Shown here piece after piece: positions 5,520-13,625 of a stretch of DNA of 13,686 nt. Position 1 is the first letter of the stretch; the number at the start of each line of letters is the position of its first letter. Both the position numbers and the translations under genes were made by a program. The notes beneath the pieces were generated by a model. It was not told the DNA's origin. It searched no databases and was given only the letters and a program-made list of their open reading frames with translations. This stretch comes from Candidatus Sodaliphilus limicaballi (lineage in GTDB: Bacteria > Bacteroidota > Bacteroidia > Bacteroidales > Muribaculaceae): the NCBI GenBank assembly GCA_018065815.1, contig JAGHSP010000337.1, forward strand, positions 1-13,686, read 5' to 3'.

Positions 5520-6953
5520 TTATCTTTTCCAGAGTTGCAGTAGTTTGTGGGCGCTGACTAGTGCTCCGATTGCGGCTGTGGCGATGGAGGGGATGAGATA
5601 ACCGTTTTCGGCAGTGATTGTCACAATAAGGGTTACAATTACCGCCCATGCTAGCGACAGCATGCAGTTGAGTGACAACCGCAGGCGGTAATGGGTGAAA
5701 TAGACCACTGCGATGATGAGCGTGTACACTATGTACCACACCGAGAAAGCCCATCCCAGGCCCACGAGCCCCCAATGACGGTAGAAGACGATGTTGAGCC
5801 CAAGGCCTGTGACGGCACTCAATGTCTCGGTGATGAGGTATATCTTTCCCGAACCCTTGGCAAGTATCACAAATGCCATGCTCCACGACACTGCGCGGAA
5901 GATGATACCCATCATTCCCCATGAGATGAATGGGAGGATAGGGTCGAAGTCGCTGCTGTAAAGGATGTTGACAATGGGACCGCGCAGCAGTATGAATGCG
6001 GCTATCACGGGCACCATCACGAGCAGGGCGATGTTGATTTCTTGCGATACAAACACTCTCAATTTCATGCGGCTGGCTGCCACTCGTGCCAAGCGTGGGT
6101 AATACTCCATGCCCAGGGCAGTGAGTATGAGCCCGGTGTATTTATTTATTAATGTATATCCTGCTTGATACAGTCCCACTTCGCCTGTGCCCGCACGGTT
6201 ATTGAGCCAGGCGTTGAAAATATAGGTTGCAAGGATGGTCACAAAGTTGCCGATGGTCATGAAAACCCCCAGGCGCACAAAGTCACGTCCCATGGTGAAT
6301 GTCTCGCTGCGAGAGACTTTGACGGCGGGATATTCCTTATTGCGCAGCACGATGGCAAAGAACGCATTGGCTACGGCATAGGCGATAATCGACGGCAGCA
6401 CGCTGTCCTCGCGCAGGTAGTAGAACAGCGGGATTGACACGAGCAGACCGCTCACAGTTCCCAGCACGGTGATGCGGGCAAGTTTCTTGAGTTGGGCTAG
6501 CCCCTGGAACACAGCTTGCTCGCCGTTGGTGATAGCCATGAGCAGGACAGCAATGCTGAGAGCCACGAATCCCCAGATGTGGTCTTGCGTGCCAAAGGTG
6601 ATTTCGCTCAATAGCGGAGCAAGCGCCAGCGTCAATGTTGCTCCCCCCAGTCCCAGCCACAGAGACCACTTGCGCACCACGGCGATGATGCGCGCGATGA
6701 GCGACGAGTCACGCTTGTCGGCAGCCTGCGAGATGTCGCGCACACTGCTGCTGCGTATTCCCAGGTTGGTGGCAATGTTGATCATCTCGAGGGCGTTGTT
6801 GAACAGTCCGAAGAGTCCCACGCCCACGGTGCCTAGCCACATGGCGACAAGCTTGGTGCGGATGATGGAGCAGATGATACCCATCATCTGGACACCGCCA
6901 AAGATGCCCATTGCCTTCATTACCATGCGTGATATGCCGCCTTGCTTACCCAT
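5520..6953 (-). CDS. Wzx-type oligosaccharide/polysaccharide flippase (MOP superfamily)
   Basis: 477 residues, the usual size for this family, with about 12-14 hydrophobic membrane segments throughout. The N-terminal pattern (KLVAMWLGTVGVGLFGLFNN, about residues 34-53) and the AGTGEVGLYQAGYTLINKYT region (about residues 246-265) are typical of polysaccharide-biosynthesis flippases, which move lipid-linked sugar repeat units across the inner membrane. No glycosyltransferases are in view, so the cargo is unknown. The gene starts 9 bp after the upstream acyltransferase stop and is the last gene of its operon. The stop codon is followed almost immediately by the KilA-N fossil. The C-terminus (LLQLWKR) looks natural, but a small truncation by the neighbouring deletion cannot be excluded. 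Confidence 0.9.
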   Translation of the reverse strand: MGKQGGISRMVMKAMGIFGGVQMMGIICSIIRTKLVAMWLGTVGVGLFGLFNNALEMINIATNLGIRSSSVRDISQAADKRDSSLIARIIAVVRKWSLWLGLGGATLTLALAPLLSEITFGTQDHIWGFVALSIAVLLMAITNGEQAVFQGLAQLKKLARITVLGTVSGLLVSIPLFYYLREDSVLPSIIAYAVANAFFAIVLRNKEYPAVKVSRSETFTMGRDFVRLGVFMTIGNFVTILATYIFNAWLNNRAGTGEVGLYQAGYTLINKYTGLILTALGMEYYPRLARVAASRMKLRVFVSQEINIALLVMVPVIAAFILLRGPIVNILYSSDFDPILPFISWGMMGIIFRAVSWSMAFVILAKGSGKIYLITETLSAVTGLGLNIVFYRHWGLVGLGWAFSVWYIVYTLIIAVVYFTHYRLRLSLNCMLSLAWAVIVTLIVTITAENGYLIPSIATAAIGALVSAHKLLQLWKR

Positions 6954-6962
6954 TGTGGTGGT

Positions 6963-7901
6963 TTAGAGTTTTATTGTGAATACGTTATATGTGATGCCAC
7001 GTCCGCCCATGCGTGCCTTTTGCTGTGCAAGCCCTTCATTGAGATACTTGCCGTGGTCCTCGCAGGAGATACCGAAGTCGAAGTATCGGAACCCCTCGTC
7101 GGCAGCCTGCTTGATAAGGGTGTCGAAAATAAGCGCTAACGCTTTGTGCTCACGCCCTGCGAGCGACGATGCAATGTACTGCGCATGCGCAACTGGACCC
7201 GAGTAGAACATGAGCACGCCTGCAATGACCTCGCCATGGAGTGAGGCTGTGTAGAGCTTGATGTTCTCGGGAAAACGTGACTGCAGCAGTCGCATCTCGT
7301 CCACGGTGTGCACCGGCTTGGTGTCGTGACGTGTGTCAAGCACATCTTGCAGCACCTGCCAGTAGGCATCAAGGTCGTTGCTTTCACTCACCACAATGCC
7401 TGCACGCTGTGCTTTGTTGACAGCACTGCGGTTGCCGCGGTCGAAGCGTATGGGGGCATCCAGGTCGATAGTGGTGGAGATGGTGCACTCGCTGAGCACT
7501 GCTCCCTGACGGAAAAGTGCATACATGTCGTCCTCGGCGGGATAGCTGTGGAAGATGTGCGGCACGGGCTTGTAGATGAGTTCGCTCACTCCGTCGCCCT
7601 TGAGGAATGTGATGGTTTTTTCCATCACCTGCATCATGGTGACAGCATCGCAGCGGTCGGTCATGAGCCAGCTGCCATAGGTGAGTCCCTGGTGTGAGAA
7701 CACCTTGTCGCCCACACGGTTGGCGGGCAACAAGGCGATAATCTTGCCTGCGTCCATTGCCACCAGCGAGTAATCGCTGAAGCGGTCGCTGTGGTAGTCC
7801 ATGAAGCCGCGATGATGCATGAACGAGGCGTTGCGGGTCATCTCCACAACCTCGTCCCATGCTTGCTGCATGCTGCTGTCATATCGTTTGATTTCAATCA
7901 T
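6963..7901 (-). CDS. FemAB/GNAT-like acyltransferase of polysaccharide loci
   Basis: 312 residues, soluble, no signal peptide. The fold looks like the double-GNAT FemAB/acetyltransferase_6 type: a first half ending near residue 150, then RGNRSAVNKAQRAGIVV (about residues 155-171), and a C-terminal half with LYTASLHGEVIAGVLMFYSG and the closing YFDFGISCEDHGKYLNEGL. The latter resembles the C-terminal motif of GNAT proteins that sit in Bacteroidota envelope-polysaccharide clusters. The likely job is acylation or aminoacylation of a sugar or peptide precursor; the substrate is unknown. The ATG overlaps the GH2 stop codon (ATGA), so translation is probably coupled. The flippase follows after 9 bp, which supports a shared role in building an envelope glycan. 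Confidence 0.8.
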   Translation of the reverse strand: MIEIKRYDSSMQQAWDEVVEMTRNASFMHHRGFMDYHSDRFSDYSLVAMDAGKIIALLPANRVGDKVFSHQGLTYGSWLMTDRCDAVTMMQVMEKTITFLKGDGVSELIYKPVPHIFHSYPAEDDMYALFRQGAVLSECTISTTIDLDAPIRFDRGNRSAVNKAQRAGIVVSESNDLDAYWQVLQDVLDTRHDTKPVHTVDEMRLLQSRFPENIKLYTASLHGEVIAGVLMFYSGPVAHAQYIASSLAGREHKALALIFDTLIKQAADEGFRYFDFGISCEDHGKYLNEGLAQQKARMGGRGITYNVFTIKL

Positions 7902-10285
7902 TTGCTCTGAATCTTGACTGATGACTTCAGTCCGTTTTTCTTGTCTTTGACGGTGAGTGTCATCTCACCAGCTTGTTTCGTCGATTGCACTGCCACCGCA
8001 AGCTGCCCGTGGAAGAGTTTCATAGTGGGTTGCGTGAACACTTCGACCGAGGTAGCGTCGCCGTTGCACACAGCCTTGAACGTGCCGTTGCCCTTGACGT
8101 CGAATGTGAGTTGGTCGTCGGCATCGGGGCACAAGGTTCCGTTCTTATCGACAAGGCTCACGGTGACAAAAGCCAGGTCGTTGCCGTCGGCATCAATCAC
8201 GGTGCGTTCAGGCGACAGTACTAGGCGCGCAGGCTTGCCGGCAGTCTTGATGGCTTGCTCGCCAGCCTTGTTGCCGTTGTCGTCATAGACCACAACCTTG
8301 ATTTCGCCCGGTTCATATTTGACCTCACGCCAGCGCAGGCGGTAACGGTCGAGTCGGCTCTTGCTGTCCTTGGTGATGCGTCCCTGGCTCTTGCCGTTGA
8401 CAAAGAGCTCGGCAGCGGGGTAGTCGGTGTAACAGTAAACTGGTGTGACCTGTCCCTCTCGTCCGGGCCAAGTCCAGTGAGGCAGCAGGTGTATGGTGTG
8501 GTCCTGCTTGTTCCAGTGGCTACGGTAGAGGTAGTAACGGTCCTTGGGCAGGCCAGCGAGGTCGAGAATGCCGAAGTAGCTGCTGCGGCTGGGCCAGAAC
8601 TTGTCGTAAGGCGTGGGCTCGCCCAGATAGTCATATCCAGTCCACACAAACTCGCCGATGGTCCAGTCAAAGTCCTCCTGCATGTGCCAGTCGTCGTCGG
8701 GCAGATTGCTCCACCAGCATGCCTCGGTGTCATATCCCGAGCATTGACCGTCGTCCCATTCCTTGTTGTTGAGAGGTTCGTCAGGGAACTTATACACGCC
8801 GCGGCTGCTCACTGTCGAAGCCGTCTCGCTGCCCAGGATGAACCCTTGGCGCAGTCGGCCTATGGTAGATTCATAACTGCCCAGGTTATAGTTGTAGCCA
8901 GGCACATCGGCCACGATAGAGAACCCGCTGTCCATGGCGCCGCCTATCCAGTTGGTGCCGCAGGTGACGGGTCGGGTGGGGTCGAGCGTGTGGAAGAGGT
9001 CGATGAGTTTCTTGTAACGCTCGGCGCCCTCGGTCTTGGCCTGCTCGGGAATCTCGTTGCCCGCGCTCCACATCACAATGCTAGGATGGTTGCGGTGGTT
9101 GAGCACCAGGTTGGTGACATCCTTGTCCCACCACTGGTCCCACACGAGATTGTAGCCGTTTTTCACCTTGGAGTCTCGCCAAGAGTCGAAGCTCTCGGCC
9201 ATGACCATGAGTCCCAGGCTGTCGCACATCTCCATCTGTATCGACGATGGCATGTTGTGTGAGGTGCGAATGGCATCGGCACCCATTTCCTTGAGTGCGA
9301 CGAGTTGGCGCACGATGGCAGCCTTGTTGACGGCAGCGCCCAGCATGCCGAGGTCATGGTGCAGGCACACTCCCTTGAACTTGCGTGTGACACCATTGAG
9401 CTGGAAACCATGCTCACGGCTCACTGCAACGGTGCGTATGCCGAACTTCACCTCCTGGCGGTCGAGCACATTGCCATCGCTAGCGAGAGTGAAGATAGCT
9501 TTGTACAGGTTGGGCGACTCTGGCGACCACAGGCGGGCGTTGTCCACGGTGATGATGTCGTGGAATGCACCAGTGCCGTCGGCAAGCGAGGTGCTGGTGG
9601 CCACGGTGTTGCCGCTTGCGTCAACGATGTTCACTGCCAGTGTGCACTGCGAGTCGCGGTTAGCCACTGCGAGACGGTGTTTGACGTCGATTGTGGCCTT
9701 TCCTGCGTCGATGCCTGCTGTTGTGACAAACGCTCCCCATGAGTCGAGGGCAATGTCGCTGTGGGTGCAGTGCAGCGTCACGGGGCGGTAGATGCCTGCG
9801 CCGGGATACCAGCGGCTGCTTTCCTCCTTGTTGTCAAGTTTTACTTCAAGCAGGTTCTCGCCGCCGTTGAGGTAGGGGGTAGCGTCCACGCGGAAAGCAT
9901 TGTAGCCGTAGGGCCATTGCCCTGCCAGCTTGCCGTTGACATAGACGTGGGCGTCGGCCATCGCTCCGTCAAAGATCAGTTCGGCACGCTTGTAACCGGC
10001 AGGAACGGTAAACGTGCGCTTGTATGTTCCCTTGCCTATCCAGGGCAGGGAACCAGAGCGTCCGGTATGCTCGGTCGCGCTCTTTTCGCCATTCTCGTGT
10101 ATCTGCACAATCTGGATGTCCCATTTCTTGTCGAAGGGGCCGCTGATGGCCCAGTCGTGGGGCACATTGACAGTAGTCCACGACTTGTCGTCGCGGGAGA
10201 ACTGCCATCCCTCGTTGAGACTCACGTCGTGAGCCGCTGCACTGAGGGCAAGAAGGGCTGAGAGTGGTAATGTCAGTTTTTTCAT
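7898..10285 (-). CDS. Secreted glycoside hydrolase family 2 (beta-galactosidase-like)
   Basis: 795 residues with a signal peptide (MKKLTLPLSALLALSAAAHD), so exported to the periplasm or surface. Domains in order: N-terminal sugar-binding jelly roll (about 25-175), immunoglobulin-like GH2 domain (180-290), TIM barrel (295-590), DUF4982-like domain (about 600-665) and a C-terminal Ig-like domain. The acid/base is Glu411 in NHPSIVMWSAGNE. The nucleophile is expected to be Glu487 in ILGSETAS. Both are present, so it should be active. GH2 enzymes with DUF4982 are mostly beta-galactosidases, but the exact sugar cannot be read from sequence. No SusC/SusD genes are in view, so it is not in a classical polysaccharide utilisation locus here. 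It ends in an ATGA overlap with the acyltransferase gene. Confidence 0.95.
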   Translation of the reverse strand: MKKLTLPLSALLALSAAAHDVSLNEGWQFSRDDKSWTTVNVPHDWAISGPFDKKWDIQIVQIHENGEKSATEHTGRSGSLPWIGKGTYKRTFTVPAGYKRAELIFDGAMADAHVYVNGKLAGQWPYGYNAFRVDATPYLNGGENLLEVKLDNKEESSRWYPGAGIYRPVTLHCTHSDIALDSWGAFVTTAGIDAGKATIDVKHRLAVANRDSQCTLAVNIVDASGNTVATSTSLADGTGAFHDIITVDNARLWSPESPNLYKAIFTLASDGNVLDRQEVKFGIRTVAVSREHGFQLNGVTRKFKGVCLHHDLGMLGAAVNKAAIVRQLVALKEMGADAIRTSHNMPSSIQMEMCDSLGLMVMAESFDSWRDSKVKNGYNLVWDQWWDKDVTNLVLNHRNHPSIVMWSAGNEIPEQAKTEGAERYKKLIDLFHTLDPTRPVTCGTNWIGGAMDSGFSIVADVPGYNYNLGSYESTIGRLRQGFILGSETASTVSSRGVYKFPDEPLNNKEWDDGQCSGYDTEACWWSNLPDDDWHMQEDFDWTIGEFVWTGYDYLGEPTPYDKFWPSRSSYFGILDLAGLPKDRYYLYRSHWNKQDHTIHLLPHWTWPGREGQVTPVYCYTDYPAAELFVNGKSQGRITKDSKSRLDRYRLRWREVKYEPGEIKVVVYDDNGNKAGEQAIKTAGKPARLVLSPERTVIDADGNDLAFVTVSLVDKNGTLCPDADDQLTFDVKGNGTFKAVCNGDATSVEVFTQPTMKLFHGQLAVAVQSTKQAGEMTLTVKDKKNGLKSSVKIQSK

Positions 10286-10306
10286 GTTTTATATTTTTTC
10301 TATATA

Positions 10307-10342
10307 AAATCTAGGAAATCTAGAAATTCTAGAAAATCTAGT
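10307..10342. repeat. Four 9-bp tandem units (consensus AAATCTAGA)
   Basis: Four exact-phase units fill most of the 58-bp gap between the M16 and GH2 genes: AAATCTAGG, AAATCTAGA, AATTCTAGA and AAATCTAGT. Each contains CTAG. On the minus strand three units read TAGATTT, close to the -7 consensus TAnnTTTG without the final G, and TCTAGA-AAT-TCTAGA can form a small hairpin. They could hold extra promoter or operator function for GH2, or be a simple repeat. Confidence 0.8.
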
Positions 10343-10343
10343 T

Positions 10344-13244
10344 TTAATATCCAAAAATATCTTCGAGTGTGATGCGGCGCACGGGAGCGATCTTGCCCAG
10401 CGACTTCATGTCTAGTTCCTTCTCGTCGCCCAGTATGAGGTAACGGTAGGGCTTGCGAGCCATTGTGGCCTGCTCAAAGTTGACGAGGTCGTTGAGTGTG
10501 AGGCCCTGCAGGTCTTCATAAACCTTCTGGTAGATGTCGTAGTCCAGTCCGCGGCGCTGTGCGTTGACATAGGTGTTGAGCACGCCCATCTTGGTCACGC
10601 GGCGGCTAGCGAGTTGCTTGAGGAGTGATTCCTTTGCCAGATTGAAAGCCTTTTCGCTCTGTGGTAAAGTGTCGATGATGCACTTGAACTGGTTGATGCA
10701 GTCCATCATCTTGTCGTTTTGAGTGATGACATAGGTGGTGGCATACTCGCTGCGTCCGCGAACACTAGGTTGCGAGTACATTGCCGAAGCGTGGTAGGCA
10801 AGACCGCGGGCCTCACGCAGTTCCTGGAACACGATGGTGTTCATGCCTGCGCCGAAGTACTCGTTGAAGAGCTCGATAGTGGCGGCATTCTCGGGTTTCC
10901 AGCGGCGAGCCAGGTTGCAGTATTGCGTCATGTAGATGTTCTTTGCATCGTAAGGCGCGAGCCACACCTCGGTGATGGGCGTGTCTTGCGCTATGTAGGG
11001 ACGGTTGTGCAGTCTTTCGCGCACTTTTCCGCTGGTGTTGTGGTTTGCTGCCAGGCATGACTGCAGGTCGTTGAGAGCCATGGGGCCATAGTAAAGTACG
11101 GTGTGCGGCTGTGCGTTGAGGTTCTTGAGCAGGTCGAGCAGTTGCTCGGGCTTGATGTCGCGCAGTTGCTGCTCGGTGAGGATATCGGTATACACATTGC
11201 GTGGTCCGTAGATGCCGTATGTGCGCAGGTGGGCCGAGCATTGTTCCTGGTTGGTCTTGGCATCGGCGCGCATCTTCATCACCATGTCCACGAGGCTGCT
11301 GTATGCTTCGTTGTCGGCCTTGGCATTGTGCATGAGGTCCTCAATGAGTTTGAGGGCGGCAGGCATGTTTTTGTTCAGGCCGTAGATGTTGACATAGATG
11401 TTTTCCTCGGTGATGTTGAGGTTGTAGCCGCAAGCCAGTGAGTAGAGGGCTTTCTTGAAGTCCTCGGCGCTCATTTTGCTTGTGCCTAGGAAGTCGAGGT
11501 AGTCAATCGCGATGTCGTAGCGCTTGTCGGCACTGTAACCGAAGGGGAATTGATAGGTGAGAGAGAACAGGTCGTTGTCGGTGTTTTGCTTGTAGAGTAG
11601 GGGCTGCTTGCCGTCAACCTTGGTAAGATCCTTGTTGAAGTCGACAAACTGGGGCTGTATGGGCTCGGGTTTGCTGGCAATCACGTCGGCAACAAACTGG
11701 CTCTGGAAGTCGCGGTTGCTGGGAATGGGCGTGATGGCGGGTTTGTCAATCTTCTTGGCGATGGTGTCCTCGCCTTGCACCTTATTGACGCACACGAAGT
11801 TGTTGTCCTTGATGTGGCGTCGAGCGAAGTCCACGATTTGCTTCTTGGTCATGCCTTCCATGCGAGAGAGCTTGCTAGTGACGTCGTCCCACTTCTTGCC
11901 GTTGATGAAGGCGTCAACCATCATGTTGGTGCGTGAGCGGTTGTCGTCGAGGCTGTTGAGGAATTGCAGTTTCTTGTTGTTGACAACGGCGGCGAGCAGA
12001 TTGTCGTCGAAATCACCGCTGCGCAGCTTAGCAATCTCGCCAAGCACAAGAGTGCGCACGTCTTGCAGCGACTGCCCGTCATTGGGCTCGGCCATTACGA
12101 CGAGGCTCGAGTAGTCATTGAGCGCATCGGGGAATGCTGTTGCCGACTGCACTTTCATCGTCTGGTTGAGGTTGAGGTCAAAGATGCCTGCGGTGCCGTT
12201 GGCAAGCATGTCGGCAATCACCTCAACGGTGTCGCATTGAAGTGAGTTGCCGCGTCCGAAACGCCATGCCATCACAGCAAATTCAGCTTCCTGGCCGGTG
12301 ACAGTGGTGTCGCTGGGAGCAGCGATGGGTTTGAGGGCAGGATACTCGGGACGGCTGCAGGTGGGGTTTGCCTTCCATGAGCCGAAGTACTTGTCGATGA
12401 TGGGCATCACCTTGTCGGGGTCCATGTCGCCGGCGAGGCATATCGCCACATTGTTGGGGCAGTAGTAGTTGTTGTAATAGTTCTTGATGTTGGTGATTGA
12501 GGGGTTCTTGAGGTGCTCTTGTGTGCCGATTGTGGTCTGCGTTCCGTAGGGGTGTCCTGGGAACAACTTGGCATAGAGGGCGTCATACATTTTCCACTGG
12601 TCTTTAGCCAGACCGATGTTGTATTCCTCATAGACGGCTTCGAGTTCGGTGTGGAAACCGCGTATCACCATGTTCATGAAACGGTCGCTCTGGATGCGCG
12701 CCCAGTTCTCGACCTCGTTGGCAGGGATATCCTCGGTGTAGCATGTGACGTCGTTGCTGGTATAGGCGTTAGATCCTTGACCGCCGATGGCAGCCATGAG
12801 CTTGTCATACTCGTTGGGAATGTTGTATTGTGCTGCCAGTTGCGACACGCTGTCAATCTCGTGGTAGAGTCGTGTGCGTGTGGCGGGGTCGGTGACCTTG
12901 CGGTATTGCTCATAGCGTGCCTCGATGTCGTTGAGCAGAGGTTCCTCCTTGCTGAAGTCGGTGGTGCCAAACTGGCGTGTTCCCTTGAACATGAGGTGCT
13001 CGAGGTAGTGAGCCAGTCCGGTAGTCTCGGCCGGGTCGTTGCGTGAGCCGGTGCCCACTGCGATGAGCGATGAAATGCGTGGTCTTTCCTTGTTGACGCT
13101 CAAGTAAACCTTGAGACCGTTCTCTAATGTGTAAATACGTGTGCCAGTAACGTCGCCCTGAACTGAGGTGAAGTTATACTCCTTGGCATTTAATGCCATA
13201 GCACTCACGGCAATAGCCGCAATGATGCAAAATATCCTATTCAT
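10344..13244 (-). CDS. Secreted M16 family zinc peptidase (insulinase/pitrilysin type, two-domain)
   Basis: 966 residues. The N-terminus (MNRIFCIIAAIAVSAMALNA) is a signal peptide, so the enzyme should act outside the cytoplasm. The inverted zinc motif HxxEH is at residues 79-83 (HYLEH), with Glu82 as catalytic base. The third metal ligand is one of the glutamates in TELEAVYEEY (about residues 199-208). The chain contains two M16 halves: the active N-terminal half (30-500) and a second half (530-960) without HxxEH, which closes the chamber in this family and contains the typical RG(L)AY element near FQELREARGLAYHASAMYSQ. It is the first gene of the run M16-GH2-acyltransferase-flippase. It has a strong promoter with an unusually short leader of about 10 nt. 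Confidence 0.95.
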   Translation of the reverse strand: MNRIFCIIAAIAVSAMALNAKEYNFTSVQGDVTGTRIYTLENGLKVYLSVNKERPRISSLIAVGTGSRNDPAETTGLAHYLEHLMFKGTRQFGTTDFSKEEPLLNDIEARYEQYRKVTDPATRTRLYHEIDSVSQLAAQYNIPNEYDKLMAAIGGQGSNAYTSNDVTCYTEDIPANEVENWARIQSDRFMNMVIRGFHTELEAVYEEYNIGLAKDQWKMYDALYAKLFPGHPYGTQTTIGTQEHLKNPSITNIKNYYNNYYCPNNVAICLAGDMDPDKVMPIIDKYFGSWKANPTCSRPEYPALKPIAAPSDTTVTGQEAEFAVMAWRFGRGNSLQCDTVEVIADMLANGTAGIFDLNLNQTMKVQSATAFPDALNDYSSLVVMAEPNDGQSLQDVRTLVLGEIAKLRSGDFDDNLLAAVVNNKKLQFLNSLDDNRSRTNMMVDAFINGKKWDDVTSKLSRMEGMTKKQIVDFARRHIKDNNFVCVNKVQGEDTIAKKIDKPAITPIPSNRDFQSQFVADVIASKPEPIQPQFVDFNKDLTKVDGKQPLLYKQNTDNDLFSLTYQFPFGYSADKRYDIAIDYLDFLGTSKMSAEDFKKALYSLACGYNLNITEENIYVNIYGLNKNMPAALKLIEDLMHNAKADNEAYSSLVDMVMKMRADAKTNQEQCSAHLRTYGIYGPRNVYTDILTEQQLRDIKPEQLLDLLKNLNAQPHTVLYYGPMALNDLQSCLAANHNTSGKVRERLHNRPYIAQDTPITEVWLAPYDAKNIYMTQYCNLARRWKPENAATIELFNEYFGAGMNTIVFQELREARGLAYHASAMYSQPSVRGRSEYATTYVITQNDKMMDCINQFKCIIDTLPQSEKAFNLAKESLLKQLASRRVTKMGVLNTYVNAQRRGLDYDIYQKVYEDLQGLTLNDLVNFEQATMARKPYRYLILGDEKELDMKSLGKIAPVRRITLEDIFGY

Positions 13245-13260
13245 AAAGCCAAATTTTTTT

Positions 13261-13291
13261 CAAAGGTACGAATATTTTGACGAAAACGCAA
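13261..13291 (-). promoter_or_regulatory. Bacteroidota-type promoter of the M16 gene
   Basis: On the minus strand TTG (13291-13289), 20 nt, then TACCTTTG (13268-13261), matching the -33/-7 consensus. The -7 box ends only 16 bp before the ATG, so the leader would be about 10 nt. Confidence 0.8.
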
Positions 13292-13310
13292 GTGAAAACG
13301 CAAAAACGGC

Positions 13311-13353
13311 AGGGCAACCGCATCAAATCAATAGGAAAATCTGGCTTAATCTG
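13311..13353 (+). repeat. Dispersed intergenic repeat, second copy
   Basis: Positions 13315-13353 match the inverse complement of 4858-4897 (one substitution, one indel). Positions 13311-13327 equal 4574-4590 exactly. The repeat ends GGCTTAATCTG. It sits just upstream of the M16 promoter and has no coding role here. Confidence 0.75.
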
Positions 13354-13448
13354 TGCTGTGCCCTCAGTGTCTTCTATAGAATAAAAAGATAAGTAGTTGA
13401 AAATCCGCATTTGTTTTTCGGTAGTAAGGGACTAAAAACAAAAACAAG
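13354..13448. other. AT-rich spacer between candidate RNA and repeat
   Basis: No gene. It holds GTTTTTCGG (13413-13421), the exact inverse complement of 13580-13588 just upstream of the candidate RNA, so the RNA is enclosed in a second, outer inverted repeat. Confidence 0.45.
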
Positions 13449-13580
13449 AAAAAACGTTTTGCGAGCAATGTGTCTCTACGAGCCACTGATGCTTGTTGCG
13501 GCCTTGGCCTTATGAGAACAAGTTCTCAGCGCCCAATCCCGTAACAATCATCACCCTGCGAGATTGCTTGCTCGCAAAAC
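13449..13580 (-). ncRNA. Candidate structured non-coding RNA, possibly 6S-like
   Basis: On the minus strand a perfect 13-bp closing helix (GTTTTGCGAGCAA, 13580-13568, with TTGCTCGCAAAAC, 13468-13456) encloses about 100 nt, and a T6 tract (13454-13449) follows after one base. Inside are UCUC/GAGA (4 bp), a wide asymmetric bubble, GAUGAUUGUU/AACAAGCAUC (9 bp, one mismatch), two short helices (CGG/CCG and UUGG/CCAA) and an apical UGAGAAC-UU-GUUCUCA hairpin. A long rod with a central bubble and an intrinsic-terminator-like end resembles 6S-type RNAs, including the 6S-Flavo group described in Bacteroidota. I cannot match primary sequence from memory, and the length (about 125 nt) is shorter than classical 6S. 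The 5' end is undefined and I saw no clear promoter. Confidence 0.55.
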
Positions 13581-13625
13581 CGAAAAACACCGCTTCTATA
13601 TAACAAAATTCCAACGAGCATGAGT

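Noticed and set aside
8255..9262. 335-residue plus-strand open frame opposite the GH2 gene
   Set aside because: Antisense shadow of a conserved GH2 barrel with both catalytic residues; valine/alanine-rich and family-less.
10307..10342. Possible CRISPR array
   Set aside because: Units are 9 bp and contiguous, without spacers.
13168..13392. 74-residue plus-strand open frame
   Set aside because: Overlaps the M16 start, its promoter and the dispersed repeat; no family resemblance.
13449..13580. SRP RNA, tmRNA or tRNA
   Set aside because: No GGAA-type SRP tip, no tag frame or tRNA-like ends, no cloverleaf.
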